From NCBI GenBank assembly GCA_947852905.1, contig CANTVF010000004.1, positions 186,001-250,000 of the forward strand: 64,000 nucleotides of DNA, read 5' to 3'. Under the pieces are notes generated by a model. It saw only the letters and a list, made by a program, of their open reading frames with translations, ran no database searches and had not been told where the DNA came from. Positions within the stretch are counted from its first letter, which is position 1. Each line of letters opens with the position of its first letter. Source of the stretch: an uncultured Tidjanibacter sp. Lineage in GTDB: Bacteria > Bacteroidota > Bacteroidia > Bacteroidales > Rikenellaceae. Both the position numbers and the translations under genes were made by a program. This document shows positions 9,511 to 19,184 of this stretch, in pieces.

Positions 9511-10464
9511 ATGGCTTCCACAAAAAACAGAATTCGTTCGATCCTGATCGGATTTAAAGACGAATGGGTAAGAGAGTCGCGCTCCAAGAAGTTCTGGCTT
9601 TCATGGCTGGGAGTGACGCTCGGCGTAATAATCATGTCGGCCGGGTACGTACTCTTCACCAACCCGTACAAAATCATTCCCGGCGGAGTATACGGTCTCG
9701 GCAGGGTGTTCCATCATCTCGTACCTTCGATACAGACCGGTACGTTCGGTTTCATGATGGACATTCCGCTTATGATCATAGGTCTGCTGGTATTCGGCAG
9801 CGGGTTCGGTGCCAAAACGGTTTATGCCGCACTGATAACCCCCGTATTCATGAACTCTATGACAAACCTGCTGGGCGAGAATCCGGCCGACGGAGTAAGT
9901 TTCATCAGCGTTTACATGAACCTGTCGGACAACATACTCGTAGCCGCCATATTCGGAGGCGCACTGATCGGGGCCGGCGTAGGTACGATAGTCAAATTCG
10001 GGGCAACGTCGGGAGGTACGGACATCATATCCATGCTGTTGACCAAATACGCCAGAATGAAATTCTCTGCCGCCATGTTCCTCGTGGAATCCGCCGTCGT
10101 CATCACCGGTATGATCATACTTCAAGACTGGAAGCTGCCGCTCTACTCCCTGATCGCAATATTCGTATCGGCACAGGCAGTGGACTTCGTGGTGGACGGT
10201 GCGCAGAACAAGCTGCTGTTTATAATTACAGAAAAAACGGAAGAGATGAAACGGTACATACTGCACGAACTCGAATGGGGCAGTACGTTCATCAAATCGC
10301 GAGGAATGTATAGCGGACAGGATCGAGACATGATATTCCTCGTGGTCAACAAAAGGCAGATAACTACGGTGGAAGACAAGATCAAGGAAATAGACCCCGC
10401 ATCGTTCCTCGTAATAGTGAATGCGCACGAAACTTTCGGAAACCGATTCAAACCGTTCCGTTAA
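9511..10464 (+). CDS. YitT family membrane protein (DUF161 / DUF2179)
   Basis: A 317-residue inner-membrane protein. The first 200 residues carry the repeated TM hairpins of the YitT family (WLGVTLGVIIMSAGYVLFTNP, glycine-rich IPGGVYGLGR, then GATSGGTDIISMLLTKY). The last 80 residues form the cytoplasmic DUF2179 domain (LLFIITEKTEEMKRYI to FLVIVNAHETFGNRF). The family is widespread and its transport role is not settled. An upstream start at 9463 is possible, but the ATG at 9511 gives the standard family N-terminus. A terminator follows. Confidence 0.9.
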   Translation: MASTKNRIRSILIGFKDEWVRESRSKKFWLSWLGVTLGVIIMSAGYVLFTNPYKIIPGGVYGLGRVFHHLVPSIQTGTFGFMMDIPLMIIGLLVFGSGFGAKTVYAALITPVFMNSMTNLLGENPADGVSFISVYMNLSDNILVAAIFGGALIGAGVGTIVKFGATSGGTDIISMLLTKYARMKFSAAMFLVESAVVITGMIILQDWKLPLYSLIAIFVSAQAVDFVVDGAQNKLLFIITEKTEEMKRYILHELEWGSTFIKSRGMYSGQDRDMIFLVVNKRQITTVEDKIKEIDPASFLVIVNAHETFGNRFKPFR

Positions 10465-10487
10465 CAGTCTGACAATACAACACATAA

Positions 10488-10523
10488 AGCTCCGGTACAT
10501 TTTGTTGTGCCGGAGTTTTTTAT
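10488..10523 (+). terminator. Intrinsic terminator after the yitT-like gene
   Basis: CTCCGGTACA pairs with TGTGCCGGAG (one wobble pair) and is followed by TTTTTTATT. Confidence 0.85.
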
Positions 10524-10559
10524 TATGTACGGATTATTTACCGGTTGATTTATTTCGAT

Positions 10560-10567
10560 TAATTTTG
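10560..10567 (+). promoter_or_regulatory. Candidate -7 box for miaB
   Basis: TAATTTTG matches TAnnTTTG about 115 bases before the miaB start codon. No convincing -33 element accompanies it. Confidence 0.35.
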
Positions 10568-10680
10568 CCGAATGAGGCATGAGCCTTTACGGTAAGACAG
10601 CGCTGCACACAACGGAGCAAGCCGAAACAGGCATGTACATACTCAGCAAACGCATTGACAAACAGCGATAATCGCACACA

Positions 10681-12045
10681 ATGAAACTCGACACACTCAG
10701 GCCACTACAGGGCGCCGGCAAGCGACTGTACGTGGAAACATACGGTTGCCAGATGAATGTAGGCGACAGCGAAATACTCGTTTCCATACTTCAGGACGAA
10801 GGATACCGCTATACGGAAAACATATCCGAAGCCGACGTCATACTCGTCAATACATGTTCCATACGCGACAACGCGGAACAACGCATATGGGGACGCCTCA
10901 AGGAATTCCAGCGCTACAAGAAAAAGAATCCTAAACTTATCGTAGGAATCGTTGGCTGCATGGCCGAACGGCTGCGCGAAAAATTGCTGTCCGAATCGCC
11001 GATAGTGGACGTAGTAGCAGGACCTGACTCTTACAGGGACATGCCACGGCTGCTGGAACTGGCCGCCGCAGGTTCCCACGGTGTGAACGTCCAGTTGTCG
11101 GAAGAAGAAACTTACGGGGAGATCCGCCCGGTAAGGCTCGACCGCAACGGCGTCAGCGCATTCATTGCCATAATGCGCGGCTGCAACAATTTCTGTTCCT
11201 ACTGCGTAGTACCCTACACACGTGGTCGGGAACGCAGCCGCGATCCGCAGACTATCGAAGCCGAAGCACACGAACTGTTCGATGCCGGATACCGCGAAGT
11301 TACACTCCTCGGACAGAATGTGAACTCCTACAAATGGGAAGCCGACGGCGCCGAGGTCGATTTTCCGGAGTTGATAGACCGCATCGCAGCGATATCGCCG
11401 ATGCTGAGAGTCCGTTTCGCAACGTCACACCCCAAAGACCTGAGCGACCGGCTGATCGACGTAATGGCCTCGCGCCCCAATGTCTGCAAAGCCATACACC
11501 TGCCGGCACAGTCCGGAAGCGACACCATGCTGAAAGCGATGAATCGCAAGTACACGCGGCAGTGGTACATGGAACGCATCAACGCCATACGCAGCCGCAT
11601 ACCGGAATGTTCCATAACGACAGACCTGATAGCCGGCTTCTGCGGCGAAACGGAAGAAGACCACCGGCAGACGCTTTCACTAATGCGTGAAGTCGGCTAC
11701 GACTCGGCCTACATGTTCAAATATTCGCTGAGACCGGGCACGCAGGCCGACAGGATCATGCACGACGACGTACCGGAAGAGGAGAAGCTCCACCGCCTGA
11801 ACGAAATAATAGCGCTTCAAAACGAACTGTCGCTCGACAGCAACCGACGCGACATAGGCAAGACTTTTGAAGTTCTGATAGAGGGCAAATCGAAACGCAA
11901 CGAAGCGCAACTCTGCGGTCGCACGTCACAGAACAAAATGGTCGTATTCGATTCTGACGGCAGCCTCGAAGCCGGCGATTACACCACGGTAAAGATAGAG
12001 GACTGCACATCCGCCACCCTGTTCGGTACGATAATCGCCAGATAA
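10681..12045 (+). CDS. miaB: tRNA-2-methylthio-N6-dimethylallyladenosine synthase MiaB
   Basis: A radical SAM enzyme that adds the methylthio group to i6A37 of tRNAs reading UNN codons. The 454-residue protein shows the UPF0004 N-domain with three cluster cysteines (YVETYGCQMN, LVNTCSIRDN, GIVGCMAERL), the radical SAM CxxxCxxC motif in MRGCNNFCSYCVVPYTRGRE, and a C-terminal TRAM domain (about residues 380-450). The DSEI and PYTRGRE signatures point to MiaB rather than MtaB or RimO. It stands alone between terminators. Confidence 0.95.
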   Translation: MKLDTLRPLQGAGKRLYVETYGCQMNVGDSEILVSILQDEGYRYTENISEADVILVNTCSIRDNAEQRIWGRLKEFQRYKKKNPKLIVGIVGCMAERLREKLLSESPIVDVVAGPDSYRDMPRLLELAAAGSHGVNVQLSEEETYGEIRPVRLDRNGVSAFIAIMRGCNNFCSYCVVPYTRGRERSRDPQTIEAEAHELFDAGYREVTLLGQNVNSYKWEADGAEVDFPELIDRIAAISPMLRVRFATSHPKDLSDRLIDVMASRPNVCKAIHLPAQSGSDTMLKAMNRKYTRQWYMERINAIRSRIPECSITTDLIAGFCGETEEDHRQTLSLMREVGYDSAYMFKYSLRPGTQADRIMHDDVPEEEKLHRLNEIIALQNELSLDSNRRDIGKTFEVLIEGKSKRNEAQLCGRTSQNKMVVFDSDGSLEAGDYTTVKIEDCTSATLFGTIIAR

Positions 12046-12469
12046 CGGCGGACACACAAAATATGAGTGCGCATAACGGGAGCACAGTTCGCCGTTATGT
12101 GCATTTACTACAACCATTCCCAATTATATATATCAATATCCCAACGATAAATCCATATATCTCTTGGGAAATCTATTTGATTATACAATAGCGCTCCCTT
12201 CGATCGCTATATTTTGTATTACGGTCTTCGTCTTTCCAAAAGCATATAAATACTTAAGAAACGACAGCTGCCCCCAACACACAAAATAAGATTCAAGAAC
12301 ATTCCCGCACCGGCAAAACATATTTCGCGCAGGGTTAATAATATCGGCTTAAACAATATACGCCCCAAACGTACATAGATCGACGATATGCCACGGCAGC
12401 GAATATCGTCTCAGACACATTACGTGATGAATACCCCATAATTGCCATATGTCCACATCTACAAAAACA
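12046..12469. other. Gene-free spacer between miaB and tRNA-Pro
   Basis: AT-rich sequence without a protein-like frame, repeat or recognisable RNA up to the terminator of the convergent tRNA. Confidence 0.5.
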
Positions 12470-12503
12470 GCAATGGGGAGTGTTCTATGAACACTCCCCA
12501 TTG
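12470..12503 (-). terminator. Intrinsic terminator of the tRNA-Pro gene
   Basis: A near-perfect hairpin, GCAATGGGGAGTGTTC pairing with GAACACTCCCCATTGC, with a T-run on the minus-strand side just beyond. It begins seven bases after the tRNA 3' end. Confidence 0.85.
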
Positions 12504-12509
12504 CTATCG

Positions 12510-12584
12510 TCGGGATGACTGGACTCGAACCAGCGACCTTTGGTCCCCCAGACCAACATTCTAACCGGACTGAACTACATCCCG
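12510..12584 (-). tRNA. tRNA-Pro (anticodon GGG)
   Basis: A 75-base cloverleaf on the minus strand. Acceptor CGGGATG pairs with CATCCCG, discriminator A; the anticodon stem TTGGT/ACCAA holds the loop CTGGGGG, so the anticodon is GGG, reading CCC and CCU; the T arm carries GGTTCGAGTCC. The 3' CCA is not encoded. A strong terminator follows directly. Confidence 0.95.
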
Positions 12585-12827
12585 ATCCCAATCGGAGTGC
12601 AAATATATCCTATTTTTATTAAAATCGCAAATATCCGCAACATTTTCGCATCCTTCTATGCGTAAAGCAATAACGCACATTCCGCCTATACCCAAAAAAC
12701 GACACATCCGTATCACGACCAGCCATATTTGGATTAGTTTTTGCATCGTCACAAACTCGAAGAAATGGTGCCGAAACTGCCGCACCGCAAAATACGCAAT
12801 AACTCGAAACTCAAAAAACGACGCATC

Positions 12828-13973
12828 ATGTCCACTACCGACGAAACAATCGCAAAAAACAATCTGTTCTTCCGTCAAATGCTTTTCCTCGCCGTTCTGA
12901 TTCTGATAGGTGCGGTGATAATAGGCAAACTGTCGTTCCTGATCGGCTCCCTGCTCGGAGCGTTGACGCTGTATGTAGTCTTCCGGCCGTGGCAATTCGC
13001 AATGGTCAACAAATACCATTGGAAACCGTGGCTCGCATCGCTGCTGTTCGTCTCCATAGCGACAATAGTCCTCGCCGGACTTATATTCGGAGTATTCCGT
13101 GTAGTAGCATCCGAACTCATCAACCTGAACTTCTCCAACATACTCGCCGGCATGGACAACATAGTGGCCGATATAAACAAACATCTGCCCTTCAACCTGA
13201 TACCGGACAATTATCTGGCAGAATACTCGTCGTACCTCGGCAAAGCCGCCGGCTCGATCATCAATACCACCTACAGTTTCGTCATCAACATATTTTTCAT
13301 GATAATAATCCTGTACTTCATGCTCGCCAAAGCGCAGGCCATGGAGCGTACCATAGGCCGTTACAGCCCGTTCAAAGGTACGAGCAAGGATATGGTGGTA
13401 AAAGAAGTATCCAGCATCATCTACAGCAACGCCATAGGCATTCCGATCATAATGCTCGGACAAGGCTTGTCGGCGGCATTGATATACTGGCTGTTCGGCA
13501 TACAGCACGTAGCTTTCTGGGCATTCCTCACCGCCGTAGCGGGATTGATTCCGGTGGTCGGCTCGGTCATAGTGAGCGTTCCGCTCGGAATATCGTTCAT
13601 AATCAACGGAGCGATATGGCAGGGCATACTGCTCATGGCGTGCGGCATACTCATCATCGCCAATGTGGACAACCTGCTGCGAATAATACTGAATCGCAAA
13701 ATGACCGACACGCATCCGTTGATAGTAATTTTCGGAGTTCTCATGGGTATACCGCTCTTCGGATTCTGGGGCATAATATTCGGTCCGCTTCTCATCTCCA
13801 TTTTCCTTCTGCTGATAAAAATCTACTACATGGAATTCAGACTGATCAGCCCGCAGGAACTCGCTGCCGAAGAATCCGAAGCCGACGCGCGCAACAGGCG
13901 CAGACCTCACTTACCTTCCAGACTGATCCGTGAAAATACCAAAGCCAGACGGAAAACAGAGAGAAACGAATAA
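12828..13973 (+). CDS. AI-2E family (UPF0118) membrane permease
   Basis: A 381-residue inner-membrane protein of the TqsA/YdiK/PerM family: paired N-terminal TM helices (MLFLAVLILIGAVIIG, LIGSLLGALTLYVVFRP), a central soluble region, then the conserved C-terminal TM block with AGLIPVVGSVIVSVPLGI, followed by GVLMGIPLFGFWGIIFGPLL. Members include an autoinducer-2 exporter and sodium/proton antiporters, so the substrate is unknown here. The ATG at 12828 is chosen; the open frame reaches 12741 but that part is lysine/arginine-rich and unlike the family. It ends in a terminator shared with the convergent lipoprotein gene. Confidence 0.9.
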   Translation: MSTTDETIAKNNLFFRQMLFLAVLILIGAVIIGKLSFLIGSLLGALTLYVVFRPWQFAMVNKYHWKPWLASLLFVSIATIVLAGLIFGVFRVVASELINLNFSNILAGMDNIVADINKHLPFNLIPDNYLAEYSSYLGKAAGSIINTTYSFVINIFFMIIILYFMLAKAQAMERTIGRYSPFKGTSKDMVVKEVSSIIYSNAIGIPIIMLGQGLSAALIYWLFGIQHVAFWAFLTAVAGLIPVVGSVIVSVPLGISFIINGAIWQGILLMACGILIIANVDNLLRIILNRKMTDTHPLIVIFGVLMGIPLFGFWGIIFGPLLISIFLLLIKIYYMEFRLISPQELAAEESEADARNRRRPHLPSRLIRENTKARRKTERNE

Positions 13974-14006
13974 CGAAATCCGTCAAACGACATACGCCAT
14001 AATAAG

Positions 14007-14038
14007 AATGCAGGCGTCCGGAACCGGACGCCTGCATT
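14007..14038. terminator. Bidirectional terminator between the permease and the LRR lipoprotein
   Basis: AATGCAGGCGTCCG pairs perfectly with CGGACGCCTGCATT around a four-base loop. It sits between two convergent stop codons. Confidence 0.85.
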
Positions 14039-14060
14039 TATCAATCCAACCTCTCCCCCT

Positions 14061-15500
14061 CTATTCGGCAACGACGCTAACGGAGGTTCCTTCAAACAAT
14101 TTGGATACAAGATCGAATTCGGCACCCGCATCCGTAACCACTTTTTTCAACGCGGTATTACCCTCCACTATATAGTATTCGCTCCACTCGTCGAAATAAT
14201 CGTTTTTCAGATTGATCTCTTCGAGTTCAGGCATATATATCACCTCCAACATGTTGACATTAGGGTTACGGCTGAGATCCAGCATACGCAAAGGATTCTC
14301 CGACAGGAACACCTGCTGTATGGCTTCGTTGCCGGACAAATCTATCTCGGACAGATTATTCTCGAATGCGAACAGCTGAATAAGGAACGGAAGTCCTTTT
14401 ACATCGAGTTTGGTCAACTGATTGGCATATACGTTAAGTATCATCAATTTCGGCAAATCGACGAGAGTCAGTTCCGTCAACCTGTTGCCGTTGAGATGCA
14501 ACTGTGACAACGTTTCGCAACCGGTGACCTCCAGCTCGCCGATTTTGTTTTCCACGGCATCCAGACGTGTCAGATTGGCAAGCCCCACAGCACGCAGCGA
14601 GGCGAGCTGCCCGTTATTCAAAGCCGCCATCTCCAACTGCGGACAATCGGACAGATCAATTTCGGCCACGGCGATACGCTGAGCATATAGTTCCCTTAGT
14701 TTGGGAGTTTTGGTCACATCGAGTTCCGATATGCCAGTTCCATAGACACGCAGATCCTCCAGATTACCCAATCCGGAAAGATCGAGCGACGTTATACGAT
14801 TCTCGCCGAGATTCAGTTTCACGAGTGACGACAGCCCTTCAATAGGTGTCGCATCCGAAACGCGATGATATTTCAAATCGAGAATTTCGAGCGATTCGAA
14901 ATATTCAAGTCCTGAAAGGTCTTTCACGGTATTGGCGTCGGTAGCCTCGTCAGCATATTCGAATCCCATTTCGATAGCCTTTATCGCAGCAGCTTCCTCG
15001 AAAGATATGATACCGTCCGCGTCGGCGTCTATCCCCAGTTTCAACAGATAAGCCTCGAGGACAGGATCTTTGACGATCACATGCGTCGGATCCGGATCCA
15101 CCGGGTCAATCGGATCGACCGTAGGCGTTTCGAACTCATACTCCGACCATACGGAATTCTTATAAATTTTATTATCGGCGACAGCCCTCACCGTCAATTT
15201 AAAAGAGGAATCGCTGTACAGCCCCTCTATAGTAGCCCCGGTAATGTCTGCTCCGACCTTTTTGTTTGCTATTTCCTTATCGCGACTTTTGAGGACGTAC
15301 TCGTATCCCGCGGCATTCGCAACTTCCTGCCATGAAAACGACACGCTGAACAGTCCTTCTTCGGATTCCGTCGGAAGACCTACAGTTACATCCGGCTTAT
15401 CAAGTTCAATAAGTTCTACATCACCCGGACGAGGCGGGTCGCACGCTATGAGACCGAACGCCAAAGAGAGAATTAAAATTACAGAGTTAAATTGTTTCAT
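14061..15500 (-). CDS. Surface lipoprotein with FN3 domain, EF-hand-like loop and leucine-rich repeats
   Basis: A 479-residue predicted lipoprotein. The signal peptide ends in the lipobox LIAC with the lipidated Cys at 20. Residues about 45-130 form a fibronectin type III-like domain (SFSWQEVANAAGYEYVLK). A proline/aspartate linker precedes an exact EF-hand calcium-loop pattern, DADADGIISFEE, and then internalin-style LRRs (LEILDLKYHRV, LVKLNLGENRI, LEDLRVYGTGI and so on) run to the C-terminus. This layout fits a surface binding protein; the partner is unknown. The FN3 part and the promoter region resemble those of the next gene upstream. Confidence 0.8.
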   Translation of the reverse strand: MKQFNSVILILSLAFGLIACDPPRPGDVELIELDKPDVTVGLPTESEEGLFSVSFSWQEVANAAGYEYVLKSRDKEIANKKVGADITGATIEGLYSDSSFKLTVRAVADNKIYKNSVWSEYEFETPTVDPIDPVDPDPTHVIVKDPVLEAYLLKLGIDADADGIISFEEAAAIKAIEMGFEYADEATDANTVKDLSGLEYFESLEILDLKYHRVSDATPIEGLSSLVKLNLGENRITSLDLSGLGNLEDLRVYGTGISELDVTKTPKLRELYAQRIAVAEIDLSDCPQLEMAALNNGQLASLRAVGLANLTRLDAVENKIGELEVTGCETLSQLHLNGNRLTELTLVDLPKLMILNVYANQLTKLDVKGLPFLIQLFAFENNLSEIDLSGNEAIQQVFLSENPLRMLDLSRNPNVNMLEVIYMPELEEINLKNDYFDEWSEYYIVEGNTALKKVVTDAGAEFDLVSKLFEGTSVSVVAE

Positions 15501-15843
15501 GATACTGTTATTTTAGGTTTAACATAAGCTTCCAGTTGCAATATAGCACTTTTATGTCAATACACAAATAACATCATGAATATATTTAAAACAAAAACAA
15601 CTGTCAATATATATGGTCCACTCCGCTCACAGGTAAAATCATAAAAACATCAACTCTCATCAAGCATAATAAGGACCGTATTCGTACCCCGACGTTTTCC
15701 AAGCCATTCTGCACAGCCACCCCTTAGACATGTACCTGCAACACTGTACGCTCCACCCGTTCCGGCCAGCACACCCTGCCATATCTATCCTTTTAGCGTA
15801 ATACCAAGCCGTCCCTTTACAATCACCGCTATAAATAACAGCT
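15501..15843. other. Promoter-containing spacer between the two FN3 lipoprotein genes
   Basis: It holds the leader and presumed promoter of the LRR lipoprotein: CAATATA at 15539-15545 (minus-strand TATATTG), followed by GCACTTTTAT. A matching arrangement occurs at 17383-17400 upstream of the second lipoprotein. The rest shows no gene. Confidence 0.5.
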
Positions 15844-17343
15844 TTAATACGGTAACACGGTCTTTGATACTTCAGGAATGCTCAACGGCATGACAGCGAC
15901 GGCTTTAACTGCCTCGACCATTTCCGCGACAGCGACAGTCTTGATGCCGGAAATTCCATTGCCGTGCTTGTCGAACATCTCGAACTCGAAAGTGACATTC
16001 GTTCCGTCGCCGGATATCCTGAGTTTACTCTCCTTACCGGGAACTATACCTGCATATTCGAGAGCTGCGAGATTACCCTTCATGTCCGCATGCATATCGA
16101 GGTACCAACAACCGCCGAAGGTGGAGAAGCAATCGGTAACCAACGAAAGACCAAAATAGTCTAATACCGGTAAGGCTGCACAGGCCGAGCCGGGAGCGGC
16201 ATTCCAGTCGAACGTATATTCGCCGTACATTACGGAGATGTCTTCGCTGTAATCGCTTACGAACTGAAGTTCCACTGCTTCGCCTTCGTTGCCACTTACA
16301 TTGAGACTTTGGGTCTGGTCGTTGGCCGAGAACTCGATATCGCCGTTGGAGAATACGAACCTCCACAAGATCATGGTAGGAGCGGTAGTACTGTCGACGA
16401 AACTTGTGAAGTTGGTATTGGGAAGATCTTCGTCGGTGAACGTCTTGTCTTCGGTGATATTCGATGCCGGATTAACTACGTCCATTGCGTAGTCGCCGAA
16501 GGCAGCATCTTCGAGTATCCATTCAACACTTCCGTTGCTAATTTTACCACCGTCTGCTGCGACTTTTATACCGTCTGCGAGTACATGCACGTTGTAGGTG
16601 CCGTCGGCATTCTTATCTATGGTAACCTCTCCCGATTTGAGAAGGTAGCCGCCTGCGAAGTAACCGGTCGTCGGAGAGGTCGAAACTACGGCGGTGTAAA
16701 GTATCCGACCGCCGTCTATCGTACCGGCCAAAACCTGATTTTCAGCATTGGCATATTCGGTGAACGAGAACTTTCCGGTCGGTATGGCAACCTTGTCGAC
16801 GTCTTCGGGCATGGGTACCGTAATTGCGATCTGGCAACGGGTATAAGGGTTTGCAGAATCGGCCATCACGACGTATACCAGTGCGAGCGGTTCCGAGGAA
16901 AGACTGTATTCACCGTTGTAGATAGCGTTGTACCGGTCGGCTATTCTGGGCTCGAGAGGCTCGACTATCGGCGTATCAAACTCTGTTTCAGCCCAATCGG
17001 AATCAACATAGGTTTCGTTATCGGCGATAGCCTTTATCCCGAACACATACGAAGCATCCCAACGCAGCCCGTCTATCCAGACTACGTTTACATCAGCCAT
17101 GACTCTTCCGCCCGCGACCTTCTCATCACCGGTTGTCTTCAAAACATACTCGTAGCCGACAGCATTCGCTACTTTAGGCCAAGAAAACGATACGCTGCAT
17201 TGCCAATCCTCCCCAACTTCGAAACCATCTACAAATATTTCTACCGGTTTCCCGAGTTTCTCAAGATTAACTTTACAGGTTACGCACGCCGCAAGCCACA
17301 GGGTCAAAAGAGACATCGAAGCTACAAGAAAAACACGTTTCAT
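15844..17343 (-). CDS. FN3-containing lipoprotein, C-terminal module of unknown family
   Basis: A 499-residue predicted lipoprotein with lipobox LAAC (lipidated Cys20). Residues about 45-135 form an FN3-like domain that lines up closely with the neighbouring LRR lipoprotein: SFSWPKVANAVGYEYVLK against SFSWQEVANAAGYEYVLK, and the shared segment ending EFDTPIVEPLEP. After this the proteins diverge; this one continues with about 360 residues of beta-rich sequence that I do not recognise, with no LRRs. A conserved anchor domain carrying exchangeable C-terminal modules is a common build for Bacteroidota surface proteins. No function is assigned. Confidence 0.75.
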   Translation of the reverse strand: MKRVFLVASMSLLTLWLAACVTCKVNLEKLGKPVEIFVDGFEVGEDWQCSVSFSWPKVANAVGYEYVLKTTGDEKVAGGRVMADVNVVWIDGLRWDASYVFGIKAIADNETYVDSDWAETEFDTPIVEPLEPRIADRYNAIYNGEYSLSSEPLALVYVVMADSANPYTRCQIAITVPMPEDVDKVAIPTGKFSFTEYANAENQVLAGTIDGGRILYTAVVSTSPTTGYFAGGYLLKSGEVTIDKNADGTYNVHVLADGIKVAADGGKISNGSVEWILEDAAFGDYAMDVVNPASNITEDKTFTDEDLPNTNFTSFVDSTTAPTMILWRFVFSNGDIEFSANDQTQSLNVSGNEGEAVELQFVSDYSEDISVMYGEYTFDWNAAPGSACAALPVLDYFGLSLVTDCFSTFGGCWYLDMHADMKGNLAALEYAGIVPGKESKLRISGDGTNVTFEFEMFDKHGNGISGIKTVAVAEMVEAVKAVAVMPLSIPEVSKTVLPY

Positions 17344-17382
17344 GGCATTGTCATTTTAAGTCATACACAAAACTTCCAATGA

Positions 17383-17400
17383 CAATATAGCGCTTTTATC
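17383..17400 (-). promoter_or_regulatory. Presumed promoter region of the second FN3 lipoprotein, duplicated at 15539-15556
   Basis: Both genes are preceded at about 40 bases by CAATATAGC(A/G)CTTTTAT on the plus strand, that is TATATTG as a -7 box one base off TAnnTTTG on the minus strand. The matching leader sequence suggests that both genes arose from one duplication that included the promoter. Confidence 0.45.
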
Positions 17401-17528
17401 CGTACACGACAACGCCTTATGCAACCGTTCGCCACAAAAACAACTGTTTAATCGCATTCTCCACAGCCCCCTACTACGAACACAAGGCGACAGTACCCCA
17501 AACGACATGTTACATACTCGCCCACCTC

Positions 17529-19184
17529 TTACATCACCACGTCTTTCACGCTCTCATAAGAGGTTTTCCACAGATAGTTCCAGAAAGAACGTCTCGGATC
17601 ACGCTCGAACAATCCGTGTCCGACCTTGAACTTGCCGCCACGCGGATTGCTGCTGCGCAAAACCATATCGTTGGCTATGGCGGTGATGAACTCCCTCTCG
17701 CGCCCGTTTTTCAGAATAGATACCTGCAAATCGTCGTAATACATCATGAGAGTGGAAGTCGCCTTACTCGAACTGCCTTCCACGTCGATCTCCACCGAAT
17801 CCAGCATGCCCGAAACTATACGCACGCCTGCTATGGCTTCGGTAATCTCTGAAGCCGCCGTAGCGGGCATACTTGCCAAAGTGGAATGCAACGTAAATCT
17901 GTCCAGACTTCTGTCGGCCGGAAGCGTCAACAACGCATCGAGACGCGCAACGCCCAGCAACATTCCCTGTGCCTGTATGGCATAAGTCTGATCAGCCGCC
18001 TGAGGACGATTGGTAAATCCTTCGATGCGCACTTTCATAGAGTCGAACGAGATCACGCCCGGCACGGACGCGCCGCGAGAAATCTCCTCGTATAATATGT
18101 TTATTCCCGCAGCCTCGATCACCGGCAATTCTATGCCCAGCGGGATGTCCTGCACTGCCTTGTAAATCGTCGGTTTTAAAGAGTTGGACTGCGGTTCGTT
18201 ACGATCCTTGAACGATGCCAGATCGACGGTTTCTATGCCGCATGAATCGGCATAAAACAGCCTGCGGTTGGCAACCAGAGGCAACCTGACCCCCTCCAAG
18301 GCGATGTCGTGCACCTCCACCTGCATCCAGTCCGTATCGTCGCCTACACGACGGCTGTAAGCCTCCTTGGAATACTGCGGCAGTACGGCCACCCTGCCCA
18401 CCGTGGCCGAACCGCGGCGTTCGTCGAACACGAGCGTATCCACTTCCATTCGCAGAGCGCCGTTTTTATATGTATATGTCATTTTATCAAGCCTCACACG
18501 GGCATCGGAGAAAGGCAGGCCTGCGACCAGCTTTTCCGTATCGAAAGCCTGAGAAGTCTGCGACAAACTGCCGGAAGCACTCCCGTCTCCCCTCATATTT
18601 ATGTCGTACAACTCTATATCGAGCCCCGACACAGTATATCCTGTCTTGCCGTTTCCACCCCACAGATTGACTACGGCTTGAGCATCATTCACGCGAAGCC
18701 GCTCCACGAACAGACTGCGCCGTTGTCGCGGCATGCTGTCCTGCACGGGACATTCGGCTTTGGCCGGTGCCGGCACGTCATGGAACACCACAGACGGAGA
18801 TTCCACCGAAATATCCTTTATATAAATATAATCGTTATCCTTGTCGTAATGTACACCGAAAGCGTACACCTTGTCTATAGTGGCTTCGAGCCACGGCGAC
18901 GGGCCGTCTTTCTTGTCTTTCGCACGGTTTTTAGTTCTCACCGCCACATCGCGCAATACCACGCCGCGCCGCGCCAGATCCACCCTGACACGCCCCACAT
19001 GAGTAACGCACGTTCCGGCACCGAAATTAAGCGGCTCCGACTCAAGCATCGCATCCACCTTGTGCCCTATCCATATCTGTACGCCCAGCAACGCTCCGCC
19101 TATCACGACCAAAACCGAAGCCGTTATCACTGCGGCCTTGCCCCACCCCGAAAGTCTCCGTTTTCCACTCTTTGCCATACTCAC
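17529..19184 (-). CDS. AsmA-like single-span envelope protein
   Basis: A 551-residue protein with a basic N-terminus, one TM helix (AAVITASVLVVIGGALLGVQIWIG, residues about 13-36) and a large periplasmic region made of repeated beta-strand units such as VRVDLARRGVVLRDVAVRTK and LEATIDKVYAFGVHY. The N-terminal anchor followed by the phrase for a domain of short antiparallel strands resembles the AsmA/DUF748 class, which helps move phospholipids or shape the outer membrane. The match is structural in style, not to a named motif, so the family call is tentative. A second Met at residue 3 could also be the start. Confidence 0.55.
   Translation of the reverse strand: MSMAKSGKRRLSGWGKAAVITASVLVVIGGALLGVQIWIGHKVDAMLESEPLNFGAGTCVTHVGRVRVDLARRGVVLRDVAVRTKNRAKDKKDGPSPWLEATIDKVYAFGVHYDKDNDYIYIKDISVESPSVVFHDVPAPAKAECPVQDSMPRQRRSLFVERLRVNDAQAVVNLWGGNGKTGYTVSGLDIELYDINMRGDGSASGSLSQTSQAFDTEKLVAGLPFSDARVRLDKMTYTYKNGALRMEVDTLVFDERRGSATVGRVAVLPQYSKEAYSRRVGDDTDWMQVEVHDIALEGVRLPLVANRRLFYADSCGIETVDLASFKDRNEPQSNSLKPTIYKAVQDIPLGIELPVIEAAGINILYEEISRGASVPGVISFDSMKVRIEGFTNRPQAADQTYAIQAQGMLLGVARLDALLTLPADRSLDRFTLHSTLASMPATAASEITEAIAGVRIVSGMLDSVEIDVEGSSSKATSTLMMYYDDLQVSILKNGREREFITAIANDMVLRSSNPRGGKFKVGHGLFERDPRRSFWNYLWKTSYESVKDVVM

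Noticed and set aside
12349..12591. Small open frame across the tRNA-Pro gene
   Set aside because: It is a translation of the tRNA and its terminator, a frequent false gene call.
12561..13910. Open frame of about 450 codons opposite the AI-2E permease
   Set aside because: The permease frame has clear membrane helices and family motifs; the antisense product is compositionally odd and also runs into tRNA-Pro.
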